Positions 15,644 to 24,226 of a stretch of 64,000 nucleotides of DNA are shown in pieces (positions within the stretch are counted from its first letter, which is position 1; each line of letters opens with the position of its first letter). The notes beneath the pieces were generated by a model that was not told the origin of the DNA, did not search any database, and saw only the letters and a list, made by a program, of their open reading frames with translations. Source of the stretch: Hydrogenophilales bacterium 28-61-23 (GTDB lineage: Bacteria > Pseudomonadota > Gammaproteobacteria > Burkholderiales > Thiobacillaceae); assembly GCA_002281555.1 (NCBI GenBank), contig NCGJ01000002.1, positions 310,001-374,000 of the forward strand, given 5' to 3'. Made by a program: the position numbers and the translations under genes.

Positions 15644-18238
15644 CTAAGCCCGCACCTGTTTGCCGATCGGGCTATTGGTACGGCCCATCTTGGCGATCAG
15701 CACCGGCCAGCGGTTGGCGCCGATCAACTGGTCGGTGGGGCTGTTGGGCAGCAACCGGTAGAGGCCGCCGTGGCGTTTGCCCAGCACGATGAAGTCGGCG
15801 TCGATCTCTTCGGCCACGCGCCGAAGCGCCTCCGCGGGTGTGCCCATCACGATGCGCGCCTCGGCATCCACGCCCTCAAGCCGCAGGGTGGCGACGGCGT
15901 CTTCAACCAATTCGGCCATGACCTTGGTGGCCGGGGCGCCTTCCTTGAGCACCATGCAGACGGTGACCGGGACGCCTGTGGCTTTGGCCAGGCTGGCGGT
16001 CAGTTCCAGCGCGATGTCGGTCGAAGGGTTGGCGTCGAAGCCGACCAGGATGCGGCGTTGCAGGCTGCCGGCTTCCTTGGGCACGACCAGGATGTTGCAG
16101 GGCGCTTCGTCGATGATGCGGGCGGCATGGGTGCCCACCATGCGCTCCGCCTTGCCCTTGGGCGGGGTGCGGCCTATCACCAGCAACTGGGTATTCGCCT
16201 GTTCGGCCGCGTCGGCAACCGCTTTGGCCGCATCGCCGCCCTGCAGCACGATGTTCTCGCACAGCACGCCCAGTTTCAGGGCTTCCCGATGCACGTCTTC
16301 CAGGCGCTGTTCGGCTTGTGCCGGCGCGGCGTCGGGCCGGGTCATGGTCATCACGTCCAGCGTGACGCCCATGCTGCGCGCCACCTGCAAGGCGAGGTCG
16401 CGCGGGGCGCGGCTATAGTCGCCGCCATCCGTCGCCAGCATCAGGCGCAGGCGACGCACGCCGCCGGGCAGAACATCGCTGTGGCACTCGGCGAAAATCC
16501 GGGTCTTGCAGGTGCGGCAGATGTCTGGGTCGAGGGTGTTGTAGATGGCGGCCGTAATGTTGGACTTGACCGGAAAAAATCCGCCTTCGCCGATATCTTT
16601 CAGGTACTCGCCATGGCGCAGGAATCCATGCACGGAATCGCGCAAGCGCCAGAAGTAGAGCCCGCCGCCGAGTCGCCGCCGGCGCCGCGCTTCCTGCGCC
16701 AGCATCTCCGCGCCGGCCACGTCGATGAAGTTCATCGCCGGCGCGGCGACCACCACGGTTTTCTGTTGCGGATTGTCTTCGTCGATCTGCTGTAGCGCGC
16801 GCTGGACATGATCGACCGCGCCGAAATAGAGCGAGCCGTGCAGGCGCATGAAGCGCACCTGGGGACATTCCGGCTGGCCCTTGGCTTCCTCGAAATAGAG
16901 CCGGCCCGCTTCGCCGACCGGAACGACCGGCACGAACTCCGGCCGCGAGGTGCGGTACAGATACATGATCAGCGACAGCAACACGCCAAGGAAGATGCCG
17001 TCTTCCAGGTTGATCAGCGTGCCCAGCAAGGTGACCCAGAGAATCGCCGCCTCCGGCTTGCTGGTCTGCCAGATCGATTTGATATGGTGGAAATCGATCA
17101 GGCCCCAGGCGACCAGGAACAGGATGCCGGCCATGGCGGCGTTGGGCAGATAGGCGGCCAGCGGCGCGACCAGCAGCAGAATCAAGACCAGGAACGCCGA
17201 GGCGAATACCGTCGCCAGCGGGGTACGCGCGCCCGCCTCGTAGTTGACGCCGCTGCGATTGAACGAGCCGCTCGAGGCATAGGCGGAGAAAAAGCTGCCG
17301 ACCAGGTTGGACAAGCCCTGGCCGACGAATTCCTGGTTGCCGTCGATGCGTTGCTCGGAACGGGTCGCGATGGCGCGCGAGATGGAAACGGCCTCGGTCA
17401 ACGCCAGCATGGTGATGACCAGGGCCGGCATAGCGACCTGAGCCAGCGCGGCGGGCGAGAAATCGGGCAGTGAAAACGGCGGAAAACCGGCCGGCAACGC
17501 GCCCACGGTTTTGATGCCGGTGGCGTCGGCGCCCAACAGGGTGTTCAACAGCAGCGCCAGCAGGCTGCCGACGACCATCGCGACGATCATGTAGGGCACC
17601 TTGGGAATGAATTTCTTCGCCAGCATGCCGGTTGCCAAGGTGATCGCGCCAACCGCCGCCACAAGGGGATTGATTCGGTCTATTTGCAGGCCGAACTGGT
17701 GCAGGATTTCGTAGAACGGCAGACCGCGCGCGATATCCAGGCCGAAGAAGTTTTTGATCTGGCTGGCCGCGATCAGTATCGCCGCGCCGGCGGTGAAGCC
17801 GATCACCACGGTATGCGAGATGAAGTTGACCAGGGTGCCCATGCGCGCCAGGCCGAGGATCAGTTGATACAGGCCGACCAGAAAAGTCAGGGTCAGCGCC
17901 AGACGAATGAACTCCGCGCTGCCGGGCTCGGCCAGAGGTTGCAGCGCGGCGAACAGGGCGATGGAAATCGCCGTGGTGGGGCCGGAGACCAGATGCCAAC
18001 TGGAACCGAAAATGGCCGCGATGACCGCCGGCATCATCGCGGCATACAGACCGTATTGCGGCGGCAGCCCGGCGATGGTGGCGAAGGCGACGCCCTGCGG
18101 CAGCACGATCATGGCCCCGGTGAGTCCGGCCATGGCATCGACTTTCAATGTGCCGCGGTTGACCAGTGGCCACCAGAGAAGGAACGGGGTCAGTATCTTG
18201 AGCCAGCCGGACTGGCTGAGTTTGCGGGCGGTTTGCAA
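15644..18238 (-). CDS. SulP anion permease fused to STAS and two universal stress domains
   Basis: 864-residue inner-membrane protein. Residues 1-430 are a SulP transport domain (LPQGVAFATIAGLPPQYGLY, FGSSWHLVSGPTTA, SFNRSGVN); 445-565 a STAS domain; then CRTCKTRIFAEC, the same cysteine cluster as in SulP-1; then two UspA-like domains (about 595-720 and 725-850; LLVIGRTPPKG and FIVLGKRHGG). The ORF has no in-frame ATG at its 5' end; TTG at 18238 with AAGG eight bases upstream is the likely start. It is closer to SulP-1 than to the two insertion-bearing SulPs. Fused USP domains could sense nucleotides and gate transport. Confidence 0.9.
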   Translation of the reverse strand: MQTARKLSQSGWLKILTPFLLWWPLVNRGTLKVDAMAGLTGAMIVLPQGVAFATIAGLPPQYGLYAAMMPAVIAAIFGSSWHLVSGPTTAISIALFAALQPLAEPGSAEFIRLALTLTFLVGLYQLILGLARMGTLVNFISHTVVIGFTAGAAILIAASQIKNFFGLDIARGLPFYEILHQFGLQIDRINPLVAAVGAITLATGMLAKKFIPKVPYMIVAMVVGSLLALLLNTLLGADATGIKTVGALPAGFPPFSLPDFSPAALAQVAMPALVITMLALTEAVSISRAIATRSEQRIDGNQEFVGQGLSNLVGSFFSAYASSGSFNRSGVNYEAGARTPLATVFASAFLVLILLLVAPLAAYLPNAAMAGILFLVAWGLIDFHHIKSIWQTSKPEAAILWVTLLGTLINLEDGIFLGVLLSLIMYLYRTSRPEFVPVVPVGEAGRLYFEEAKGQPECPQVRFMRLHGSLYFGAVDHVQRALQQIDEDNPQQKTVVVAAPAMNFIDVAGAEMLAQEARRRRRLGGGLYFWRLRDSVHGFLRHGEYLKDIGEGGFFPVKSNITAAIYNTLDPDICRTCKTRIFAECHSDVLPGGVRRLRLMLATDGGDYSRAPRDLALQVARSMGVTLDVMTMTRPDAAPAQAEQRLEDVHREALKLGVLCENIVLQGGDAAKAVADAAEQANTQLLVIGRTPPKGKAERMVGTHAARIIDEAPCNILVVPKEAGSLQRRILVGFDANPSTDIALELTASLAKATGVPVTVCMVLKEGAPATKVMAELVEDAVATLRLEGVDAEARIVMGTPAEALRRVAEEIDADFIVLGKRHGGLYRLLPNSPTDQLIGANRWPVLIAKMGRTNSPIGKQVRA

Positions 18239-18388
18239 GGTGGCGGCCTTATCGAAAAACGGGTTTGCGAGTGGAATTCCGAACCGAAACTGGCATGGTC
18301 AATGCCGCCTTCGACAGGGTCCGGCGCGGAAAACCAGATCTGTCAAAGGCGTCGTCCGGCTCGACTCAACGCCAGGCGAGTAGGCCGA

Positions 18389-18572
18389 TTATCCCTTCTC
18401 CGCCCCACACTTCTTCAACTTTCGCCACCGCGATACCCGGTCGAAGCCCGGCATCCGGGCGGCCAGTGTCCGGTTGCCGCCGGCTTCTCCCGGCACCGGA
18501 GGATGTCGTCGCGTTCATTTTCGTCCAGCCTGCCGTCCTGGCCGATGGCGACGCCGTGTTCGTGGCGGCCTG
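18389..18572 (-). pseudogene. Decayed C-terminus of an NtrC-family response regulator
   Basis: Minus-strand DNA closely follows the last 180 bases of the intact regulator at 21144. In pieces of different frames it encodes DGRLDENERDDILR, then KVEEVWGGEG-like DNA corresponding to the end KLKKYGEEKG. Frame shifts and a deletion break the Fis-type HTH. No receiver or AAA+ domain remains. It is the only content seen in the 400-base gap between two SulP genes and marks a past duplication or rearrangement of the regulator-SulP module. Confidence 0.85.
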
Positions 18573-18606
18573 ACCGGCATGGAGGCTGGGGAGCCAAGCT
18601 GGCTTG

Positions 18607-18633
18607 GGAAGAAACAAGCCGCTTGTTTCTTCC
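18607..18633. repeat. 12-bp perfect inverted repeat after SulP-2
   Basis: GGAAGAAACAAG (18607-18618) and CTTGTTTCTTCC (18622-18633) are separated by three bases. A second small hairpin, CCAAGC/GCTTGG, abuts it. It lies just past the SulP-2 stop, so a transcript hairpin or terminator is possible although no T run follows. It also contains GAAAC and GTTTC, like the boxes at 12.0-12.1 kb, so it could be a regulator site for the gene further downstream. Confidence 0.5.
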
Positions 18634-18645
18634 GGATATCGCCAA

Positions 18646-20769
18646 TCAGGCCCGCGCCGGCACCATGCAGAACAGGTCATCTGCTGCATCCTCGCCCAAA
18701 CGTGCATGGATCGCGGCAATGGCCTGATCTTCAGTGGCGAAAATGTTGTCCTGGCTGATCAGGTCGAACAGGCCAGTGGCGCGCATCACGTCGAGGATCT
18801 GCTTCTTCAGGCCGGAAAATATGATTTCCATGCCGTTTTCGCGCAGGCGCTCGACCAGGTGGTGCACCACTTCCTCGCCGGAGGCGTCGAGCTGGTTGAT
18901 CGCATCGCCCACCACCAGCAGATATTTGGCGTTGGGTTTGGCGGCGATCAGTTCCAGCACGGTGTCTTCAAAGTGCGACACATTGGCGAAGTACAGCGAG
19001 CCGTCGAAGCGCATGGCGATGATGTGCGGGCTGGTCGGCAGGTCCGGGTTGACCTTGATGTCGCGCAGGGTGCCGTCCGGGAAGCGGCCCAACTGCGCCA
19101 CGCGCGGCTTCATCGTGCGATACAGGAACAACACGATTGCCAAGGCGGCGCCGATCAGGATGCCCTTGTCCAGGTGCGGCGCGGCAACCAGAGTAATCAC
19201 GAAGGTGGTCAGCGCGACGATGCCGTCGAATTTGCTGGCTTGCCAGGTGTGCTTGAGCGCCTTTGGCGTGATCAGGCTGGTGACCGCCAGCAGGATGATG
19301 ATGCCCAGCGTGGCTTTCGGCAGGTGATACAGATAGTCGGTCAGGAACAGCAGGGTGACCGCCACGAACAGGCCGTTGAACACCATGGCGAAGCCGGTTT
19401 TTGCGCCGGCCTGCAGATTGATGGCCGAGCCGGTGAATGAGCCGCATGCTGGATAAGCCTGGAAGAAGCCGCCGCCAATGTTGGCCAGGCCTTGGCCGAT
19501 CAGTTCCTGGTTCGGGTCAAGGCGCTGCTTGGTTTGCGCCGCCAGCGCTTTGGCCATGGAGATGGATTCCATGAAGGCGACTAGAGCGATGATGACTGCG
19601 GCCGACAACAGCGACAGGATGGCGTCGAGCGACAGCGGCGGCAGGCGGAAGCTGGGCAGACCGGAGGGAATCGTGCCGACGACATCGCCGCCACCAACCA
19701 GTTTGATTTCGCCTTTCTCGATTTTCTTGATGTGCCAGTGGCGGCCGTCGGTTTCCACGCCGGCCGGAACCTGGCCTGCGACATACAAGGTGGCCGTGGC
19801 TTTTTCATCCGCCTTGGCGCGCTCGAGCTGGAGCATGCGGATGTCATGCATGCGCACTTTGTTCTCTTTGGTCAACCCGGCGATATCCAGCTTGATCAAC
19901 TCGATCTTGTAATCGAGATCCGCAACAGCGCGGGCGTCATGCGCTTTTTTCGCCTGCCGCTGCTGAGTCGAAAGGAGCGTGGCTTCGGCGCTCTTGTCCA
20001 GAATCTGCTTGTCGGCGGCGGCGTAGGTGGCGACCAGTTCGCGCGCGGTGGGGTCGGCGATGTGTTCGACCGCGCCCTTGGTCTTGTGCTCGAAATCAAG
20101 CGCCGCGCTGACGATGATGGTGACCACCACGGCGATCAATACGCTGAGCTTGGACAAGGCCGGAATCTTCTTCAGGCCCAGCATCAGCGCCAGCGCGAAG
20201 ACCGACATGGCCAGGGTGGGTAGATGCGCCTGCGGCAGGTAGCCGAACATTTCCCAGATGTCATACAGGAATGAGTCGCTGCGGCCTTTCGGGATACCCA
20301 GCAGCATGTCGAGCTGCGACAGGAAGATGATCACCGCCGCCGCGTTCATGAAACCCAGGATCACCGGGTGCGAGACGAAGTTGACGATGGTGCCCAGCTT
20401 CACCGCGCCCAGCGTGAACTGGATCACACCCACCATCAGCGACAGCAACAACGCCAGGCCGATGAATTCCTCGGAGAACGGCATCGCCAGCGGCGTGATC
20501 GCGGCCGCCGTCATCAACGAAACAATCGCGACCGGGCCGGTGGAGAGCTGCCGCGAAGAGCCCCACAGCGCACCCAGAATCGCCGGAATGAAGGCCACAT
20601 AAAGGCCGAAATACACCGGCAAACCCGACAACTGCGCATACGCCATTGCTTTCGGCACCAGCACCAGCGCGCCGGTGATGCCGGCGATCAGGTCGCCGCG
20701 CAGCAGAATCGCGTTGACCGGAAACCAGGCCAGAAAGGGAAAGATGCGGAGAAGCAGGGGGTTGGTCAT
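18646..20769 (-). CDS. SulP anion permease with helical insertion (SulP-2)
   Basis: 707-residue SulP transporter with signature VPKAMAYAQLSGLPVYFGLY, GSSRQLSTGPVA, QELIGQGLANIGGGFFQAY and a C-terminal STAS domain (about 590-700). Between the transmembrane helix ending near residue 223 and the VGTIPSGLP loop near 365 there is an extra segment of about 135 residues, rich in Lys, Glu and Ala with heptad character, likely a coiled coil. By helix count this loop should face the periplasm. SulP-3 at 24.6 kb has the same insertion. It lies downstream of the kinase-regulator pair on the same strand, separated by a pseudogene. Confidence 0.9.
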   Translation of the reverse strand: MTNPLLLRIFPFLAWFPVNAILLRGDLIAGITGALVLVPKAMAYAQLSGLPVYFGLYVAFIPAILGALWGSSRQLSTGPVAIVSLMTAAAITPLAMPFSEEFIGLALLLSLMVGVIQFTLGAVKLGTIVNFVSHPVILGFMNAAAVIIFLSQLDMLLGIPKGRSDSFLYDIWEMFGYLPQAHLPTLAMSVFALALMLGLKKIPALSKLSVLIAVVVTIIVSAALDFEHKTKGAVEHIADPTARELVATYAAADKQILDKSAEATLLSTQQRQAKKAHDARAVADLDYKIELIKLDIAGLTKENKVRMHDIRMLQLERAKADEKATATLYVAGQVPAGVETDGRHWHIKKIEKGEIKLVGGGDVVGTIPSGLPSFRLPPLSLDAILSLLSAAVIIALVAFMESISMAKALAAQTKQRLDPNQELIGQGLANIGGGFFQAYPACGSFTGSAINLQAGAKTGFAMVFNGLFVAVTLLFLTDYLYHLPKATLGIIILLAVTSLITPKALKHTWQASKFDGIVALTTFVITLVAAPHLDKGILIGAALAIVLFLYRTMKPRVAQLGRFPDGTLRDIKVNPDLPTSPHIIAMRFDGSLYFANVSHFEDTVLELIAAKPNAKYLLVVGDAINQLDASGEEVVHHLVERLRENGMEIIFSGLKKQILDVMRATGLFDLISQDNIFATEDQAIAAIHARLGEDAADDLFCMVPARA

Positions 20770-20789
20770 AATTCGAGCGCCTGTTTAAA

Positions 20790-20811
20790 GTGTTGCGAAG
20801 TGCAATGCATG
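20790..20811. promoter_or_regulatory. 22-bp element shared with 23958-23979
   Basis: GTGTTGCGAAGTGCAATGCATG, 21 bp upstream of the SulP-2 start, matches 18 of 22 bases of the element beside the second kinase gene, in the same orientation. It contains TTGC and TGCATG parts and may be a binding site of the second NtrC-type regulator. No clear -24/-12 promoter was found next to this copy. Confidence 0.5.
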
Positions 20812-20886
20812 TGTGCTTAATCGCAGCAGTTTAGCAAAAGCGGATAAACCCGCCTAACCCGTAGGCCTTCTTTGTCTGGAGTCAGC

Positions 20887-21127
20887 AAGATCCGCCGCAA
20901 CCCCAATGGCGGCATCCCCGTCATGCACGAATCCGCTTTCGTCGATCCGCCGCCATCCTGCGCGGCAAGGTATCGGTCGAGGAAAACACCACCGACATCG
21001 ATTCCTATACCGAACTCGCTACCATCACGCCGGTGACACCGGGCCAGGCCGGCTGTTCGGAAAGCGTGGAGCAGGCGCCAATCGCGAGCTGGTGAAAGGC
21101 TACAAACGCATTCGTAACGAGTTCTGA
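20887..21127 (+). pseudogene. Truncated gamma-carbonic anhydrase copy
   Basis: The first ~100 bases match codons 2-36 of the intact gene at 15013 and the last ~120 bases match its final ~40 codons, ending in the identical KGYKRIRNEF. The middle, about 340 bases with all three zinc histidines, is deleted. The start ATG has become AAG and frames are shifted. It cannot make an active enzyme. It is convergent with the response regulator at 21144 and fills the gap between that gene and SulP-2. Confidence 0.9.
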
Positions 21128-21143
21128 ATGCCCGGAAAAAGGT

Positions 21144-22496
21144 TCATCCCTTCTCCTCCCCATACTTCTTCAACTTCCGCCACAGCGAAACCCGGTCGAT
21201 ACCGAGCATCGACGCGGCCAGGGTCTGGTTGCCGTTGGCTTCCTCCAGCACCCAGAGGATGTAGTCGCGTTCCTGTTCTTCCAGCGGAATGACGCGGCCG
21301 TCGCGGCGGCGGAAGGCGCGGATGCTGAGGTCTCTCAAATCGTCGGGCAGGTGGGCGGCTTCCAGGGTGTCGCCCTGACACAGCGCGACGCCGCGTTCGA
21401 TGATGTTTTCCAGTTCGCGTACGTTGCCGGGGAAGTCGTAGGCCTTGAGCAGGGCGAGGGCTTCTTCCGAGATCGAATGTACGGGTTTGCCCATGACCGG
21501 GGCGGCACGGTCGAGGAAATGCTGCGCCAATAAGGGAATGTCTTCGCGCCGGAGCGACAGGGGTGGGATGTGCAGGTTGACGACGTTGAGGCGGAAGTAG
21601 AGGTCTTGCCGGAAGCGGCCGTCGGCGACCCATTCCTTCATGTTGCGGTTGCTGGCGGCGATGAAGCGGACATCGACCTTCATCGGTTTGGTGCCGCCAA
21701 CCGGCAGGACTTCTTTTTCCTGGATCACGCGCAGCAGTTTGACCTGCATGGCGAGTGACATTTCGGTGACTTCATCAAGAAACAAGGTGCCGCCGTCTGC
21801 GGCGACCAGCAGGCCGGTCTTGCCGATGGCGCCGGTAAATGCACCCTTTTCGTGGCCGAACAGTTCGTTGGCGAGCAGTTCTTCGTTGAAGGCGCCGCAG
21901 TTCACCGCCAGGAAAGGCCCGTCGGCACGGCCGCCGTTGTCGTGCAGGCAGCGGGCGAACAACTCCTTGCCGGTGCCGGATTCGCCGGTGATCAGCACGT
22001 TGCAGCCGGTGGGGGCGACTTGCCGGGCCATGTCGAGCAGCTTTTGCATGCCGCCGTCGCGGGTGATGACGCGGGTGCGGCCTTCAAAGGCGTCGAGTTG
22101 GGCGCGCAGGGCGCGGTTTTCGCGTTTCAGGCGGATTTTTTCCAGCGCCTCGGCCACGGTTTTACGCACTTCGTCGAGGCGGAACGGCTTGGCGATGTAG
22201 TGGAAAGCGCCTTCTTTCATCGCTTCAACCGCTGTTTCCAGCGTGGCGTAGCCGGTGATCATGATGACTTCGGTGTCTGGGTGTTGCGCCTTGCAGCGGC
22301 GCAGTAATTGCATGCCGTCCACCTTGTCCATTTTCATGTCGGTCAACACCAGATCGAACGGCTGGCTGTCGAGCAGTTCCAGCGCGTGCGGGCCGCTTTG
22401 CGTGGCGGTGATGGCGTAGCCCTCCTTGCCGAGGACGTGTTCCAAGTTGCGTAGCGCGATGCGTTCGTCGTCGACGAGGAGGAGGCGGTTGGTCAT
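21144..22496 (-). CDS. Sigma-54-dependent NtrC-family response regulator 2
   Basis: 450-residue activator, paralogue of the regulator at 13599. Receiver domain with VDDERI and phosphoacceptor TDMKMD; AAA+ domain with GESGTGKE, GAFTGA and LFLDEV; C-terminal Fis-type HTH NQTLAASMLGIDRVSLWRK. All functional motifs are intact. The ATG at 22496 overlaps the kinase stop (ATGA). Likely targets are the sigma-54 promoter at 24039 and perhaps SulP-2, given the shared 22-bp element in both upstream regions. Confidence 0.93.
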   Translation of the reverse strand: MTNRLLLVDDERIALRNLEHVLGKEGYAITATQSGPHALELLDSQPFDLVLTDMKMDKVDGMQLLRRCKAQHPDTEVIMITGYATLETAVEAMKEGAFHYIAKPFRLDEVRKTVAEALEKIRLKRENRALRAQLDAFEGRTRVITRDGGMQKLLDMARQVAPTGCNVLITGESGTGKELFARCLHDNGGRADGPFLAVNCGAFNEELLANELFGHEKGAFTGAIGKTGLLVAADGGTLFLDEVTEMSLAMQVKLLRVIQEKEVLPVGGTKPMKVDVRFIAASNRNMKEWVADGRFRQDLYFRLNVVNLHIPPLSLRREDIPLLAQHFLDRAAPVMGKPVHSISEEALALLKAYDFPGNVRELENIIERGVALCQGDTLEAAHLPDDLRDLSIRAFRRRDGRVIPLEEQERDYILWVLEEANGNQTLAASMLGIDRVSLWRKLKKYGEEKG

Positions 22497-23938
22497 GGCG
22501 ATTCTCTTTCTGCCGCGGGCAGGCGCAGGCGGAATTCCGCACCGCCTTCCGGACGGTTGGCGACGCTGATGCAGCCGCCGTGTTCTTCGATGATTTCATG
22601 GGTGATGAATAGCCCCAGGCCACTGCCGTGGCCGATGGCCTTGGTGGTGAAGAAGGGGTCGAACACTTTCGGCAAAAGGTCGATCGGAATGCCGGGGCCG
22701 CTGTCAGCCAGGGTCAGGTCGATGACAGCGCTGCCAGGGCGACATTGGCCGGTGTGAGCGGGAAAGCCATCACCCTTGCCGACAATGCTTGCGCGCGCTG
22801 CGATGACCAGTTCCCCGTAGCTGCCCATTGCGTCATAGGCGTTGACGATGAGGTTGATTAGTACTTGTTGCAGGCGCGGGCGGTCGCCGCTGACGATCAG
22901 GTTGGGTGCCAAGTTGACGCGGACTTCGACGCCGGGCGGGCGTTTCGCTTTGAGGAAGCGCAGGGTTTCTTCCACCAGTTCGGCCAATGCCACCGGCGCG
23001 GGTTTGAATTCGCGGTCGCCGGCGAAATCCAGCAGGGTGCGCACGATGCGACGGGCGCGCAGGGTTTCGCTGTCGATGTCTTCGATGAGTTGGCTGCGGA
23101 AGCTCGGCGCGGCATCCGGGTCTTCCTTCAAAATCTGCGCCGACGATGAGATGTTGGACAGTGGGTTGTTCAGTTCATGCGCCACGCCAGAAAGCAAGGT
23201 GCCGAGCGAAGCCAGTTTTTCCGCGCGCACCAAGGTGTGCTGGCGGCGTTCCAGTTCGTCCAGGACATGGTTGAAGGCCTCTGCCAGTGAGACGAACTCA
23301 CGCTCCGGGCTGTCCAGCGCAAGACGCGTAAGCTGGCCGTTGGCCACGGCTTCCATGCGTAGTTCCATGGCTTGCAGGGGGCGGGTGACCTGGCGGGCCA
23401 ATAGCGCGCCGGTAAGCGTGAGCAGCGCCGCCACCACCGCGAGCGAGACCAGCAGATTGCGCTGGTGCGCTGCTAAAGCCGCATTGAGCGACTGGCGTTC
23501 AAGCGCGGCAAGACGTTCGCCGACGGTGACGATACGGTTGCCCAGGGCGCGCACTGTATTGGCCAGATCTTCGTTGAGCGGGGTGCGTGCGTGCGTTGCC
23601 ATGGCTGCGGTGTAACGGCCGAGGTCGTTGATAAGATTGCTTGCCGTGTTGCGGCCGGCCAGCGCATCGAGTGCTTCCGCATCGCGTTTGAGCAGGTCAC
23701 GGGCTCGTTCAGCGAAGCGCGCGTGGTCTTCCAGGTCGCTGGCCTGGCGATAGAGGAAATGATTTTTCTCGAAGCGGCGCATTTCCAGGGTTGCATCGGC
23801 CAGTTCGGCCACCTTGCTGCCTTCACGCGCTTTGTCCGCGATGCGGTCGAGTTCGATCAAAGCCACCGCCGAGAGGCCGACGATGAGCGCGGCGAGGGCG
23901 AGATAGACGAGGACGATCTTGGCTTGCAGGGAATGCAT
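22493..23938 (-). CDS. Sensor histidine kinase of SulP-linked two-component system 2
   Basis: 481-residue membrane kinase with a TM near residues 5-28, a helical periplasmic domain carrying EMRRFEKNHFLYR, a second TM near 150-172, HAMP, HisKA (GVAHELNNPLSN) and ATPase motifs (NLIVNAYDAMG, DSGPGIP, GSGLGLFI). ATG 23938 is preferred: a longer ORF begins at 23998 but would run through the conserved 22-bp element and TGCAAT repeats. The periplasmic motif shared with the first kinase suggests both sense related signals. Divergent from the SulP-3 / Ehr operon. Confidence 0.9.
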   Translation of the reverse strand: MHSLQAKIVLVYLALAALIVGLSAVALIELDRIADKAREGSKVAELADATLEMRRFEKNHFLYRQASDLEDHARFAERARDLLKRDAEALDALAGRNTASNLINDLGRYTAAMATHARTPLNEDLANTVRALGNRIVTVGERLAALERQSLNAALAAHQRNLLVSLAVVAALLTLTGALLARQVTRPLQAMELRMEAVANGQLTRLALDSPEREFVSLAEAFNHVLDELERRQHTLVRAEKLASLGTLLSGVAHELNNPLSNISSSAQILKEDPDAAPSFRSQLIEDIDSETLRARRIVRTLLDFAGDREFKPAPVALAELVEETLRFLKAKRPPGVEVRVNLAPNLIVSGDRPRLQQVLINLIVNAYDAMGSYGELVIAARASIVGKGDGFPAHTGQCRPGSAVIDLTLADSGPGIPIDLLPKVFDPFFTTKAIGHGSGLGLFITHEIIEEHGGCISVANRPEGGAEFRLRLPAAERESP

Positions 23939-23957
23939 GGGGCGAAGTGTAGCAGTG

Positions 23958-23999
23958 GTGTTGCAATATGAAATGCATGAACGCGTGATATTTTGCAAT
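23958..23999. promoter_or_regulatory. Candidate enhancer of the SulP-3 / Ehr operon
   Basis: GTGTTGCAATATGAAATGCATG (23958-23979) is the copy of the 22-bp element seen before SulP-2. It is followed by ATATTTTGCAAT ending at 23999, an imperfect inverted match of its TTGCAATAT core. The block sits 40-80 bp upstream of the sigma-54 promoter at 24039, the usual distance for an enhancer-binding protein site. Confidence 0.6.
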
Positions 24000-24038
24000 A
24001 ACCATGTAACTTCAGTGGGTTAGAGGAATTGTTCCGGT

Positions 24039-24054
24039 TGGCACGGTTGCTGCT
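24039..24054 (+). promoter_or_regulatory. Sigma-54 promoter of the SulP-3 / Ehr region
   Basis: TGGCACGGTTGCTGCT has an exact -24 box, correct GG-N10-GC spacing and a -12 box with one mismatch (CTGCT for TTGCW). It points toward the UspA-like gene, SulP-3 and the hydrogenase-4-like genes. The NtrC-type activator is encoded divergently. Confidence 0.88.
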
Positions 24055-24088
24055 TTAGGCAATGGGTCTAGATCAACCAGCTGCTGCC

Positions 24089-24226
24089 ATGCGCCCGACG
24101 CCTCATCAAACCTATCTCGCTGAACGCCTGCAATCTGCCAAGGGCTTCGGTTGGGATTGCGAAAAAACCGGATCGGCCTGGGTTGGTCTGCCCAGTTTGC
24201 TTCGCTGGCTGCGCGTAATTCGCTGA
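24089..24226 (+). CDS. Possible 45-residue leader ORF
   Basis: An ATG ORF starting MRPTPHQTYLAERLQ and ending WLRVIR lies between the sigma-54 promoter and the UspA-like gene. Its TGA is directly followed, in the same frame, by the GTG start of the next gene. No good ribosome site and no recognised family. It could be a small protein, a leader, or a 5' extension of the next gene cut off by a stop. Confidence 0.25.
   Translation: MRPTPHQTYLAERLQSAKGFGWDCEKTGSAWVGLPSLLRWLRVIR

Noticed and set aside
18225-18245. Possible -24/-12 site at the SulP-USP start
   Set aside because: GG-N10-GC spacing and TTGCA exist, but the -24 box is poor and the site overlaps the start codon.
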